Part shown: in pieces, positions 20,117 to 29,400 of the stretch
How positions within the stretch are numbered: the stretch's first letter is position 1
Layout: each line of letters begins with the position of its first letter
NCBI GenBank assembly: GCA_027064085.1
Contig: JAMOQH010000188.1
Span: forward strand, 1 to 64,000
Origin: a bacterium
Lineage (GTDB): Bacteria; UBP6; JAFGXH01
Length of the DNA: 64,000 nt
Direction of reading: 5' to 3'
Program-made: the position numbers and the translations under genes
The notes under the pieces: generated by a model
What the model saw: the letters and a program-made list of their open reading frames with translations, nothing else
The model's database searches: none
What the model was told of the DNA's origin: nothing

Positions 20117-23100
20117 TTAATATGTAAATCTGCTTATAAAAACATCTCTTAATCCAAGAGATGTTTTATTATTTACATTAGTGGTGGGGTCAAAATCAGC
20201 AGTACCTTCAAATTCTCCTAAAATGTAAATCTCTCCATTATTACCAACTGAAATACATTTTCCCTGATCATTTAAGTCTCCACCAAAAACTTCTACATTT
20301 TCTACACTTAAATCTGTGTCTAATATAGTAAAAAATACATCATTTTTATTGCTATCACTACTAGAATTAGTAATTGTAGTTCCTTGGATATTTAGGCTGC
20401 CACTTATGTCTCCAATTAGATAAAGCCTGTTGTTGTAAACAAAACTATCCTTAATCATAGACGATGAATTTGTTGCAAGAAAGACTTCTTTATCTAAAAT
20501 CATACCATCATCATCAAGTCTAGCAATATAAATGCCTAATTGTTCTCCAGCATTTACTATATCTTGATTAGAGCTTGTATCAAAGTCGATATTACCTTGT
20601 AAAGTACCAATAATATAAGCATTATTATTTATGGTTTCTAGTCTTATTCCTTTTGAAACATCTACTGCTTCTTGAGGTTCTAGCACTTTTACCCAAATGA
20701 ATTGATTGTTTTTGGAAAGTTTTAGTATAAAGGCTTCGGATTTATTATTTGTAGAAATCATTCCTTGACTATCATCAGTTTCGTCAAAATCAATGTTATC
20801 GCCATATAGATAGCCTGTGACGAGGATATTATCATTTAAAACAACAATATCTAGAGCCCTATTATACATATCTGCTACGCCGAAAACTTTAGCCCAAATA
20901 TAGGAGCCATCAATGATATTAAATTTAGAAATAAATCCATCTTGCCTTCCTTTTATGGTAAAATTTCCTATATCTGAAGATTTGTCAAAATCTACATTAA
21001 TTGCAGTATGGGTATTTCCATATAAATATCCTGTTAAATAAATAGATGTATTATCTAGCTTAATTGATGTAACTGTTTCTGTTTCTTGACTTGCAATAGT
21101 TTGAATCCAGTTAAATTCACCATCTTTTGTAATTTTTAAAATAAAAATATCTCTACTACCGTCACTTCTTCTTAAAGACACTAAGCTTCCAGCATCAAAG
21201 TCAACTGAAGATGAAAAATATCCTGTAATATAGAGGTTGTCATAATTGTCTACAGCAATAGCACTTGCTCCATCTAAGCTAGATGCACCAATATGATAAG
21301 TCCAGGCATAAGAACTATCTGCATTTATTCTTGTTATGAAAATATCTTCTTCTCCTGAACTAATTTTTTCATCTGTATTGCTACTAGGGTCAAAATCAAC
21401 AGCTCCTTTAAATGAACCAACTAAGTATAAATTCCCATTTGAATCTATTGCTGAATCATTTACAATTTGTTCATTATCTCCCGATATTAAATCCGTATAG
21501 TTATACCCTTGTTCATAACCACATACAGCAAAACCGGAAGTATCACTGCATGAATTCAATATCTGTCCTGCGTCATTACAACTAATACTAGAACAATCAG
21601 GCAAACATGTTCCGTCTCTGTCATTATCCTGATAACTTGCATCACATTGGCAAACTAACTCTCCTGTACTGTCATTGCAGGCACTTGAGTTTGTTAAACA
21701 ACTAGAATCACATGATTTTTTACAAGTAAGGTCATTATTGTTATCTTGATAACCAGCATCACAGTTGCAACTTATGTTATTTAATCCCAACGCAACACAT
21801 TCTCCATGTTTACCACAATCTATATCTTCACATGGAGTAACACATTTATTAGAGTTTGGACTAACAAAATATCCATCATTACAAGAACAAACTATTTCAC
21901 CACTTGCATCATTACAAGAGCCTTCTTTACCACAAGTACTTAATTCAGGAGCAAGAGGGTCTATGTGACATTTTTCTTTACAACTACCGTTATGATCATT
22001 ATCCTGATATCCATACTCACAAATACAATTAATTACACCTGTGTCGTCAGTACATGTACCATTTCCACCACATGCTATACCATTAACTTCAGTTGATGCA
22101 CAATTAGGTAAACAGACTTCATCATTATCCTTATCTTGATACCCCTCTTCACAAATACAATTTATTTTTCCTAATGTATCATCACAAGTAGCATGCTCAC
22201 AACTTGTTTCAGAACAAGCTGGTTCACAAGTTTGATTATTATCATTATCTTGATAGTTTGCATTGCATTCCCATTCACAATCTGCAGGTATTTCCCAGCC
22301 ATTTGCTTCTGTCCAATGAATATCAAATTCAACATTTACTTGATGAGCATTACTTGGGGGAGTTATTGGGTTGCAAGAAACTCTTTTTTCATTTATTTTA
22401 CACAAATTATTTTCGAAATGATAATTATTATTACATAAACATTCAGTATTATCATCATTGGGTTTGGAATGTTCTATTATAGAGCAATCAAGTACACAAA
22501 TATTATTGTCCTCTATAAAACCAGTATCACATACACATTTTGCTTCATTGTTTTCAACTATACAATGAGCATTGTTATTGCACTCATAATTCAAACACTT
22601 AAAATCATCATTCTGAACACACCTACCATTATCCTTATGATATCCGTTATTACAATCACATGCATTATTGTCTTTGTTAACATGGGAATTGTCAATATCT
22701 GAACAATCAAACATACAGATGTTTTCAGCATTTAAGGTATAATTACTATCACAAACACAGATAGCTTTATTATCTTCTACAGTACAGTGAGAGTTATTAA
22801 TACATGTTTTGTCATTACAAGGGTTTGTTTCTCCATCTTTAATGCAGTTTAGTTCTTCATTGTGATAACCGGTATCACAAACACAGGTAGCTTTATCACT
22901 TTTCACTAAACATTTTCCTTTACTTGAACAAGTAATATCTTTACACAATTCATCTGTTTTGCATTCGCAAGATAGCCAAGCGTTGTCTTTGCATAATTTT
23001 TTACCATCACTACCGTCATCACATGTGCAAGATTGATGTTCACCGTAATTACAAATTATTTCATCTGTATTTTCGGATCTATCACATGAAATTAAAATAA

Positions 23101-23149
23101 AAGAAAAAAGTACCAATATAAATAACTTAGATATTGATTTATGATACAC
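20117..23149 (-). CDS. EGF-like-repeat / beta-propeller surface lipoprotein
   Basis: A 1010-residue lipoprotein. It starts at a GTG (23149) five bases after AGGAGG. The signal peptide ends in lipobox LISC, so the Cys near residue 22 is lipidated. Residues 30-530 hold about a dozen cysteine-rich EGF-like modules, many ending C-x-C-D-x-G-Y or C-x-C-x-x-G-Y-Q-D, as in CVCDTGYHNEELNC and CICEEGYQDKDNDEVC. The second half (about 545-1010) is a run of beta-propeller (SBBP-like) blades with the recurring GNLYLVGSFKGAVDFDPSS / DVFITRI pattern. This pairing is frequent in Bradymonadota and Myxococcota surface proteins. It is single-gene, with a palindrome downstream. Likely role is adhesion or surface display; the ligand is unknown. 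Confidence 0.82.
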   Translation of the reverse strand: MYHKSISKLFILVLFSFILISCDRSENTDEIICNYGEHQSCTCDDGSDGKKLCKDNAWLSCECKTDELCKDITCSSKGKCLVKSDKATCVCDTGYHNEELNCIKDGETNPCNDKTCINNSHCTVEDNKAICVCDSNYTLNAENICMFDCSDIDNSHVNKDNNACDCNNGYHKDNGRCVQNDDFKCLNYECNNNAHCIVENNEAKCVCDTGFIEDNNICVLDCSIIEHSKPNDDNTECLCNNNYHFENNLCKINEKRVSCNPITPPSNAHQVNVEFDIHWTEANGWEIPADCEWECNANYQDNDNNQTCEPACSETSCEHATCDDTLGKINCICEEGYQDKDNDEVCLPNCASTEVNGIACGGNGTCTDDTGVINCICEYGYQDNDHNGSCKEKCHIDPLAPELSTCGKEGSCNDASGEIVCSCNDGYFVSPNSNKCVTPCEDIDCGKHGECVALGLNNISCNCDAGYQDNNNDLTCKKSCDSSCLTNSSACNDSTGELVCQCDASYQDNDRDGTCLPDCSSISCNDAGQILNSCSDTSGFAVCGYEQGYNYTDLISGDNEQIVNDSAIDSNGNLYLVGSFKGAVDFDPSSNTDEKISSGEEDIFITRINADSSYAWTYHIGASSLDGASAIAVDNYDNLYITGYFSSSVDFDAGSLVSLRRSDGSRDIFILKITKDGEFNWIQTIASQETETVTSIKLDNTSIYLTGYLYGNTHTAINVDFDKSSDIGNFTIKGRQDGFISKFNIIDGSYIWAKVFGVADMYNRALDIVVLNDNILVTGYLYGDNIDFDETDDSQGMISTNNKSEAFILKLSKNNQFIWVKVLEPQEAVDVSKGIRLETINNNAYIIGTLQGNIDFDTSSNQDIVNAGEQLGIYIARLDDDGMILDKEVFLATNSSSMIKDSFVYNNRLYLIGDISGSLNIQGTTITNSSSDSNKNDVFFTILDTDLSVENVEVFGGDLNDQGKCISVGNNGEIYILGEFEGTADFDPTTNVNNKTSLGLRDVFISRFTY

Positions 23150-23208
23150 GAAGACCTCCTACTAATAATATATTATATTCTAATATATATTTATAAAATT
23201 TACAAATA

Positions 23209-23235
23209 ATAAAAAAAAGAAACAGCTTTGCTGAT
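23209..23235 (-). terminator. Candidate Rho-independent terminator after dapA
   Basis: On the minus strand CAGC-AAA-GCTG (23233-23223) is followed after two bases by a T-rich run (complement of 23211-23220). The stem is only four pairs. It lies about 60 bases past the dapA stop, at the end of the minus-strand operon. Confidence 0.45.
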
Positions 23236-23290
23236 TACTTTTTTGCTTGTAATAGATTTTTTATAAAAAGCTATGAAAAGCCATATAACC

Positions 23291-24160
23291 TTAGAATAAA
23301 CCAACCCTTCTTAAAGTCATTCTTAGCATTCTTCTGTTTAATTCATTCATTTTAGTTAATGGAAGTCTAAATTCTTCTGCAATTTTATTAAGTTCAACAA
23401 GAGCCGTTTTGACAGGAATTGGATTCGTTTCTAAAAACATTGCTTTTGTCAATTCTATCATAATCTTATTTAATTCTATTGCTTTTTCATTTTCGTTATT
23501 CTTAAAGGTTTCATACAAGTCTACAACTAATTTTGGGGCAACATTACTAACAACAGAGATACAGCCATTGCCTCCAATTGCTAAAAAGGATAAAAATGAA
23601 CCATCATCACCTGATAAAAGGGATATATTAGGTAAAGCTGTTCTTATTTCAGCTCCAAATAGCATATTACCCGTTGCTTCTTTAATAGATACAACTCTTT
23701 CTAGTTTAGATAGTTTTATTATGGTTTCTAGTGATAAAGAAACTGCCGTTCTTCCTGGTACATTATATAGTATGATTGGAATATTACTATTGTCATGTAT
23801 TTCCTTATAATGATAATATAGCCCATCTTGAGTAGGTTTGTTATAGTAGGGAGTAACTAATAGAACTCCATCAATACCTATATTCTCAAAATATTTAGTT
23901 TCTTCAATAACATGTTTTGTTGAATTGGAGCCTGTTCCTAATATTATTTTAAAGTTTTCATCTTTAAATTCTAAGGCTATTTCAATTAAAATCTTTTTTT
24001 CTTCAATTGATAAGTTTGGAGATTCTCCAGTTGTTCCTGAAATTGCAATTCCTGAAATGCCACTATCTTTTTGTTCTTTTACAAGTTTTTTAAATGCAAC
24101 TCTATCTATTTTGTTTTCTAAAAAAGGTGTAACTATTGCGGTAAAAATTCCTTTAAACAT
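23291..24160 (-). CDS. dapA: 4-hydroxy-tetrahydrodipicolinate synthase
   Basis: Condenses pyruvate with aspartate semialdehyde, the committed step of lysine and meso-diaminopimelate synthesis, so it supplies peptidoglycan. The fold is a 289-residue TIM barrel. The Schiff-base lysine is Lys160 (VVSIKEATGN), the catalytic tyrosine is Tyr132 (ILYNVPGRT), and the pyruvate-binding GTTGESPNL lies at 42-50. All match the family. It is the last gene of a minus-strand operon with the MCE protein 12 bases upstream, while other lysine genes are absent nearby. The length and motifs leave little doubt, although close relatives (N-acetylneuraminate lyases) share the fold; GTTGE and the YNVPGRT motif favour DapA. 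Confidence 0.92.
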   Translation of the reverse strand: MFKGIFTAIVTPFLENKIDRVAFKKLVKEQKDSGISGIAISGTTGESPNLSIEEKKILIEIALEFKDENFKIILGTGSNSTKHVIEETKYFENIGIDGVLLVTPYYNKPTQDGLYYHYKEIHDNSNIPIILYNVPGRTAVSLSLETIIKLSKLERVVSIKEATGNMLFGAEIRTALPNISLLSGDDGSFLSFLAIGGNGCISVVSNVAPKLVVDLYETFKNNENEKAIELNKIMIELTKAMFLETNPIPVKTALVELNKIAEEFRLPLTKMNELNRRMLRMTLRRVGLF

Positions 24161-24172
24161 TAAAAACTCCTA

Positions 24173-25693
24173 TTATTTTTTCATACTTCCAGCAGAAGAG
24201 GAAAGTGAACCAAATGTTAAAACAGATTTAAGGTCATCATCTGTAAATGTTGCTCCAACACCTAAATAAAAATCTCGCCTATCATCTAAAAGATAAACTG
24301 AACCAAAGTTTATAAACCAAGAATCAAAAGGGTAATACCTAAATCCTACTTTAAAATTTGGAGCGGTATCATTACTAAACTCATTAATTCTGGCATTTAA
24401 AATAATACTATTTTTCAATAATGAAAAATCAATACTTGCTCCTCCCGTGCTATTAAATATACCATATTTAATAGTCATGAAGTATAGCCTATAAGCCATA
24501 AATGCGGTAAATGATATGGTATTCTCCTCATATATTCTTTCTTTAAAACTTGGTTGGTTTTCTGAGGCTTCTCCCCAATAGTATATTTTATTACTAGTAA
24601 GTACTTTATATGGGGCAGCCGTCACACCTAAGTAGTAATACTTATTGGGACGAGGTTTAATTCTTAAACCAACTTCATGATTTCCAGCAGAACTATTAAA
24701 TAGATATTCTGAATGAGCATCGATAATTAAATCAACACTAGATGCTTTACTCATTAAATCACTTGCTTCATCTGTGATATATTCAATATTATTATTAATC
24801 TTTTCTGATTTAAGTAGTTTTCCAACACTTCCTTTTCCTTCTTCAACACTTTTAACAATACGCTCTAGTGAAGCTGATACTTTTTCAAGATTTTTAATAG
24901 TACTATTTATATCTTTTGCTGGAGTATTATTCAAAATATTATTGGCAGACCCTAGTAATGTTTTCATTTGCTCTCTGTTTTCTCCAATAATATCTTTTAC
25001 AAGCTCTATTGATTTAGATGTATCGGATAGCATTTTATCAATTTTTCTATCATATTTTGATGGTATCATTTTAACAACATTAGTAAATTCCTTTACATTA
25101 TTCATTATTTGGTCAATATTATTATTATTTTTAGCAAGTAATTTATCGATTTTAATAGTAATTGCTTCTAATTTTGCAACAGTATTTTTTATTGAATTTG
25201 ATGTAGCCTGATTTGAAATCATTTCTTTTAGTGAAGTTGTCATTTCTTTTATATCAGATGCAATTCCATCAAATTTATTCATCATTCCGCCCATTGATGA
25301 TGTTTCTCTAACAAATTTAATTTCATCACCGTTTACTAAATCAGGTGGACGAATACCTGTTGTAAATTCTATGTAACTATCTCCAAGAATTGATGAATTC
25401 TTTTTTAAAGCAACTGCATCGGATTTAAGAATAGTTCCTTTTTTTAAAATTACTTGAACTTTGGCTTTATTTCCAGCTAAAGAAATATTATTGATTTCTC
25501 CTACATTTATACCTGCAATAGTTACTCTTGATTTAGATGTTAAGCCTGTTGCATCTCTTAAAAAAAAATATACTAAATAGTTTCCATCTTCTTTTTTTAG
25601 TTTACTTCTTACATTAACAGAAAAAAACATAAATGAAACTAGGGCTACAATTAGTAATAAGCCTACTTTAAAAGGCGAAAATAGATTATTCAT
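24173..25693 (-). CDS. MCE/MlaD-family lipid transport protein with beta-barrel-like C-terminus
   Basis: A 506-residue protein with one N-terminal membrane anchor (VGLLLIVALVSFMFFSVNV, 9-27). An MCE domain follows at about 38-130 (VYFFLRDATGLTSKSRVTIA, then VGEINNISL and SSILGDSYIEF). Residues 140-310 are a long helical, coiled-coil-like stretch (MTTSLKEMISNQ, LEKVSASLERIVKSVEEGKG). From about 315 it is strand-rich, with Tyr/Phe-alternating segments (YYLGVTAAP, FKVGFRYYPFDSWFINFGSV, FYLGVGATF). MCE proteins carry phospholipids between inner and outer membranes. The strand-rich end looks like an outer-membrane domain, so one chain might span the periplasm. It overlaps the DUF192 gene by eight bases. 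No MlaE or MlaF gene is seen in the window. Confidence 0.8.
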   Translation of the reverse strand: MNNLFSPFKVGLLLIVALVSFMFFSVNVRSKLKKEDGNYLVYFFLRDATGLTSKSRVTIAGINVGEINNISLAGNKAKVQVILKKGTILKSDAVALKKNSSILGDSYIEFTTGIRPPDLVNGDEIKFVRETSSMGGMMNKFDGIASDIKEMTTSLKEMISNQATSNSIKNTVAKLEAITIKIDKLLAKNNNNIDQIMNNVKEFTNVVKMIPSKYDRKIDKMLSDTSKSIELVKDIIGENREQMKTLLGSANNILNNTPAKDINSTIKNLEKVSASLERIVKSVEEGKGSVGKLLKSEKINNNIEYITDEASDLMSKASSVDLIIDAHSEYLFNSSAGNHEVGLRIKPRPNKYYYLGVTAAPYKVLTSNKIYYWGEASENQPSFKERIYEENTISFTAFMAYRLYFMTIKYGIFNSTGGASIDFSLLKNSIILNARINEFSNDTAPNFKVGFRYYPFDSWFINFGSVYLLDDRRDFYLGVGATFTDDDLKSVLTFGSLSSSAGSMKK

Positions 25694-26078
25694 TAGGACT
25701 CTCTATAAAGATAAGCTTATCTCCTATTTCTATATTTAAATTAATTAATGTTTTAGATCTTAACTCTACAACAAGACTACAGCTTTTATATATTTTACTT
25801 ATTCTTCGGCGTTTCATTGATACTATTTTATCAATAATAATGTTGTTTTTATCTAAAAAGAGAACATCTATTTCATATTTCATAAAAAACATATGAATAG
25901 AGTTCGTTTTTGTTAATATCAATCCTTCATCTTTCTCTAATGGGGAAGATAACATTAAGCCCTTGAACCTTTTAAAGAAAGTGTCTGCAACATAACAATG
26001 GCATAAAACAATATCCTTTCCGTCTATTTTTACTAAGTTTTTTTTATAATTTTTGATTATGACTAACTCCCATTCCAA
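25686..26078 (-). CDS. DUF192-family protein
   Basis: About 130 residues. The DUF192 signature is clear: FFKRFKGLMLSSPLEKDEGL corresponds to the family's R-x-x-G-L-M-x-R/S-x-x-L-x-x-x-x-G-(M/L) motif. It is followed by HMFFMKYEIDVLFLDKN (the M-x-F-M-x-x-x-I-D-V-x-F-L-D core) and a C-terminal GDKLIFI strand. Function is unknown; many members are exported. The start is uncertain. TTG at 26078 is given; a TTG at 26105 is also in frame, and neither has a ribosome binding site. The only Shine-Dalgarno-like sequence (GGGAG) sits six bases before an ATA codon. The gene overlaps both neighbours, so it is probably translationally coupled. I see no signal peptide in any of these versions. Confidence 0.75.
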   Translation of the reverse strand: MEWELVIIKNYKKNLVKIDGKDIVLCHCYVADTFFKRFKGLMLSSPLEKDEGLILTKTNSIHMFFMKYEIDVLFLDKNNIIIDKIVSMKRRRISKIYKSCSLVVELRSKTLINLNIEIGDKLIFIESPNE

Positions 26079-26460
26079 AAATAGATACAGATATTTTTTT
26101 GCCAAATATTTTATTTACTTCTTCTAATCTTTTTATTACCTTATCTTCATTTTTGATAATTATTCTTGAAGAGTTATTTGGCCTAATTCCTATTTTAAGA
26201 AATTCTGCAGAAAATGCATTATAGTTATTGTTTCCTTCAATTTCATATATATGTAAATAATAAATATTATTAACAATTATATCTAGATTTTTAATTGTAT
26301 CTTCACTAATATTACTTATTACAATATAATTTTGAAGATTATCTGACATTCCCTTTGATAGCTTTATTCCTAGCCCAATATCGGGTTTATATGAATATAA
26401 ATTATATCCTGAAGTTGCTATCAACAAAATATAAACTAAAATTAAAATTACTTTACTCAT
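26044..26460 (-). CDS. Small membrane-anchored or exported protein, unknown family
   Basis: A 138-residue protein. The ATG at 26460 (MSKVILILVYILLIATSGYN) is preferred to a GTG at 26466 because AGAGG lies a few bases upstream. The first 20 residues are a signal anchor or uncleaved signal peptide. The rest is predicted beta-rich (NYIVISNISEDTIKNLDIIV), resembling an Ig-like or FxLYD-like periplasmic domain, and ends GKKISVSIFGMGVSHNQKL. I do not recognise the family. It lies 34 bases after the 1654-residue TPR gene and overlaps the DUF192 gene, inside the operon that ends with dapA. Because the MCE protein is also in this operon, an envelope role is plausible but unproven. Confidence 0.6.
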   Translation of the reverse strand: MSKVILILVYILLIATSGYNLYSYKPDIGLGIKLSKGMSDNLQNYIVISNISEDTIKNLDIIVNNIYYLHIYEIEGNNNYNAFSAEFLKIGIRPNNSSRIIIKNEDKVIKRLEEVNKIFGKKISVSIFGMGVSHNQKL

Positions 26461-26494
26461 TAACACCTCTTAATTACATAATATATATTATATT

Positions 26495-29400
26495 TTATTT
26501 TTTATCAATTTTTTTATTAATTAGTTTAACTTTAAGTGAATTTAATAATGCAAAATAATTATCTTCTAATAAATACTTAAATATCTCTTCCAATTCTGGA
26601 ATCCGAGATAACTGCTCAATTATCTCATCAGAATCCATTATTAGATTATTAAGATTGTTAAATTTTAGGATTGCTCTAAGTAATATGTTGACATCTTCTA
26701 CAATAACTGCTCCTAAATTTAATGATGTTTTATATGAGGCGCCTATAAATTGCTTAAAATCAAAATCATTCCAATTAATAAAAGAGATAGTGTTTTTAAG
26801 GGAGTATAATTTTTTTCTAATAGTTCTTGATGTTCCTTTTGAAAATAATTTATGGTAATCATCTAAGCTATTATCATTAAATATTTTTTTCTCAGAAGTA
26901 TAGTTAATAATCATTTTCATAAATTTTATTAAACTGTCTACTGAATGATAGTTCAATAAGAAATTCATTGATTTTATTCTATCTAACTGAAGAACAATAA
27001 AATATGTTAATTGGGATTGATCCATATTTAACATAGAGTTGGGAAGAATAAGTGCTAAATTATCTGGATAAATAAAATTAAATTCTTTGTTTTCTAATTT
27101 ATTAATATATAAATCAATTCCTGTGATTTCTAATCTTTCCTTAATTTCTGTAAATGTTTTCCATATCTTATAGTTAGATTTTTGGGTAATTTTTTCAATA
27201 TTTTTATAGTCTGAAATTGTTTTTTTGGTTAATTTGCTTAATCCATGAATTGCTGTATATAGAATTTCTCTTAAAGCAAGGTTATCTTTATTAGACTTAA
27301 TAAAGATAAAATTATTATCACGATAAAGGTTATCTTTTTTAGGGTATTCTAGCTTTAAGCTTTGATAAATATTATTAGCATTTTTATTTTCTAGTTTTAT
27401 AGAATGTATAATTGATGCCATTATATATACTGGAATTTCCTTTTCTAATGACTTGTATATATAAAATAAATCATTTACTAAAAAAATATTATTCATATCC
27501 TTTTTGATGATTTCCGGATAATAAGTTAATACTTCTTTTATATATTTATCATCAGATGAAAAGATTTTTCTTAATTTATTAAGTGCAGCTAAGTTTCCAT
27601 TTAAATTAATTGCAAGTTTGTATTGATTAATTGCAGTATCAACTTTATTTAAATTTAAATTTAAATCACCAAGCCTTTTGTAAATAGACGATTTAATATT
27701 TTTATCATTAAATGTATCAATATTTTCTTCGAGTATAGAGATTGCACTTAAGTAATCAGAGCTATCAATAAAAAATTTAGAGTAATAATTTAATAATTCT
27801 ATTGATTTGGTTACCTGAAGCCAATGTAAGATTTTTTCCTGCCATCTTTCTTGATCTATACTTTTTTTAGATAATTCTAGGTATTCCAACATATAGTTAA
27901 TTTTATTGTCGCTATCATAACTAATTAATGAGAGCAATAATTCTAAAACTTGTTGTTTGTTTTTATTTCTCTTATAGATAGGTAAAAGACTATCCATTTC
28001 TTCAAACGACAATCGTTTTCTTTCTAGAAGCATGTCAGAGATTGACATAAGTTTATCAATCTGTTTCTCTATTAAATATGATTTAAATAGAAAATATAAT
28101 ACTTTTTGATAATTATCAACTCCGATATTTTTACTCGCAAGTTGTTCACCTAATTTAATGATTTCTTTATAATTTTGCTCTCTAAAATAAAAATTAATTA
28201 ATTTCATTTTTGCTTTAATATTATTAGGATTTAATTGAATTATCTTATTTAGAACAACAATGGATTCTTTTATGTTATTAGGATTTACCAAGAGTATAAT
28301 TTCAGATTTTTTTATCAACAAACTTTCTTTATAGCTTAAATCATTAACGGTAGTAACCTTATTGTCTATTATTTTTAATATTTTTTCATATTTATGGTTT
28401 ATTAAGTATAAATCATATAACTTATTAAAAGCTCTATCATCAGAAGGAGAGTCTTTGAGTATTTTTAATAATAAGTTTTCTGCATCATCATACTTATTAA
28501 ATTTTTCAATTAAAATAACGCTATTCTTATATAACATCTCATTTTTGACTTCAGGTAATAATTTATCATAATTTTCATTTTTTAACATTTTAATAATACC
28601 GTCAGTATTACCAGTTAGGTTATATAATCTGTTCTTACCTTGTAACGCTAAGAAGTGATTTTGTTCAAGATCAATAACCTTTTGATAGTATAAAAGAGCT
28701 TTTTCATAATCTTTTTTATAATATTCATAAACTAATGCAAGATGATAATTTAAATCTATTTCCTCTCTTTTATTTTTAATGTTCCCTAATCTAATTGAAA
28801 TTAAAGTTATTAAATCATTCCAAAGTGCATTTTTATACAATATATTGAAAAGCTTGTAGAAAACATGCGAACGAGTATTGTTATTAAATAGTAGAATATA
28901 TTCTTTTATTGGAAAATAGTTTATTTCATCATTATTCTCTGTAAATGAAATAATATATTGTAAAAATGCATATAACTCTTCGCCTTTTAATAATTCTATG
29001 TAATCATCTTTAATCAATATAACATTTTCAAATTTATTGTTATCAAAATACAATCTAATTAAAAAATCGTAATACTTTTTCTCTTTTTTTATGGACAATG
29101 CTTTTTTTAAATATTTTTCGGAATAAGCAAAATTATTTAAATATAGGTAATATAGCTGAGCAATATAAAAATTATTTTCAGAGTTTTTTCGCTCACCATA
29201 ATCCATTATAAGTGTTATAAGTTTTTTAATCTCTTTGGATTTTAAATAAAGGCTTTTTAATTCTTCAAAAGCGATTTTATTATCAGGATTATATTTTAGA
29301 GCTTCTTGGTATTTTTCAATAGCATCTTTAGGTGAATTCTCAGTATAATATTCTGCAATTTTACAACTATAGTCTGATTTTAAATTATTAGATGTTGAAT

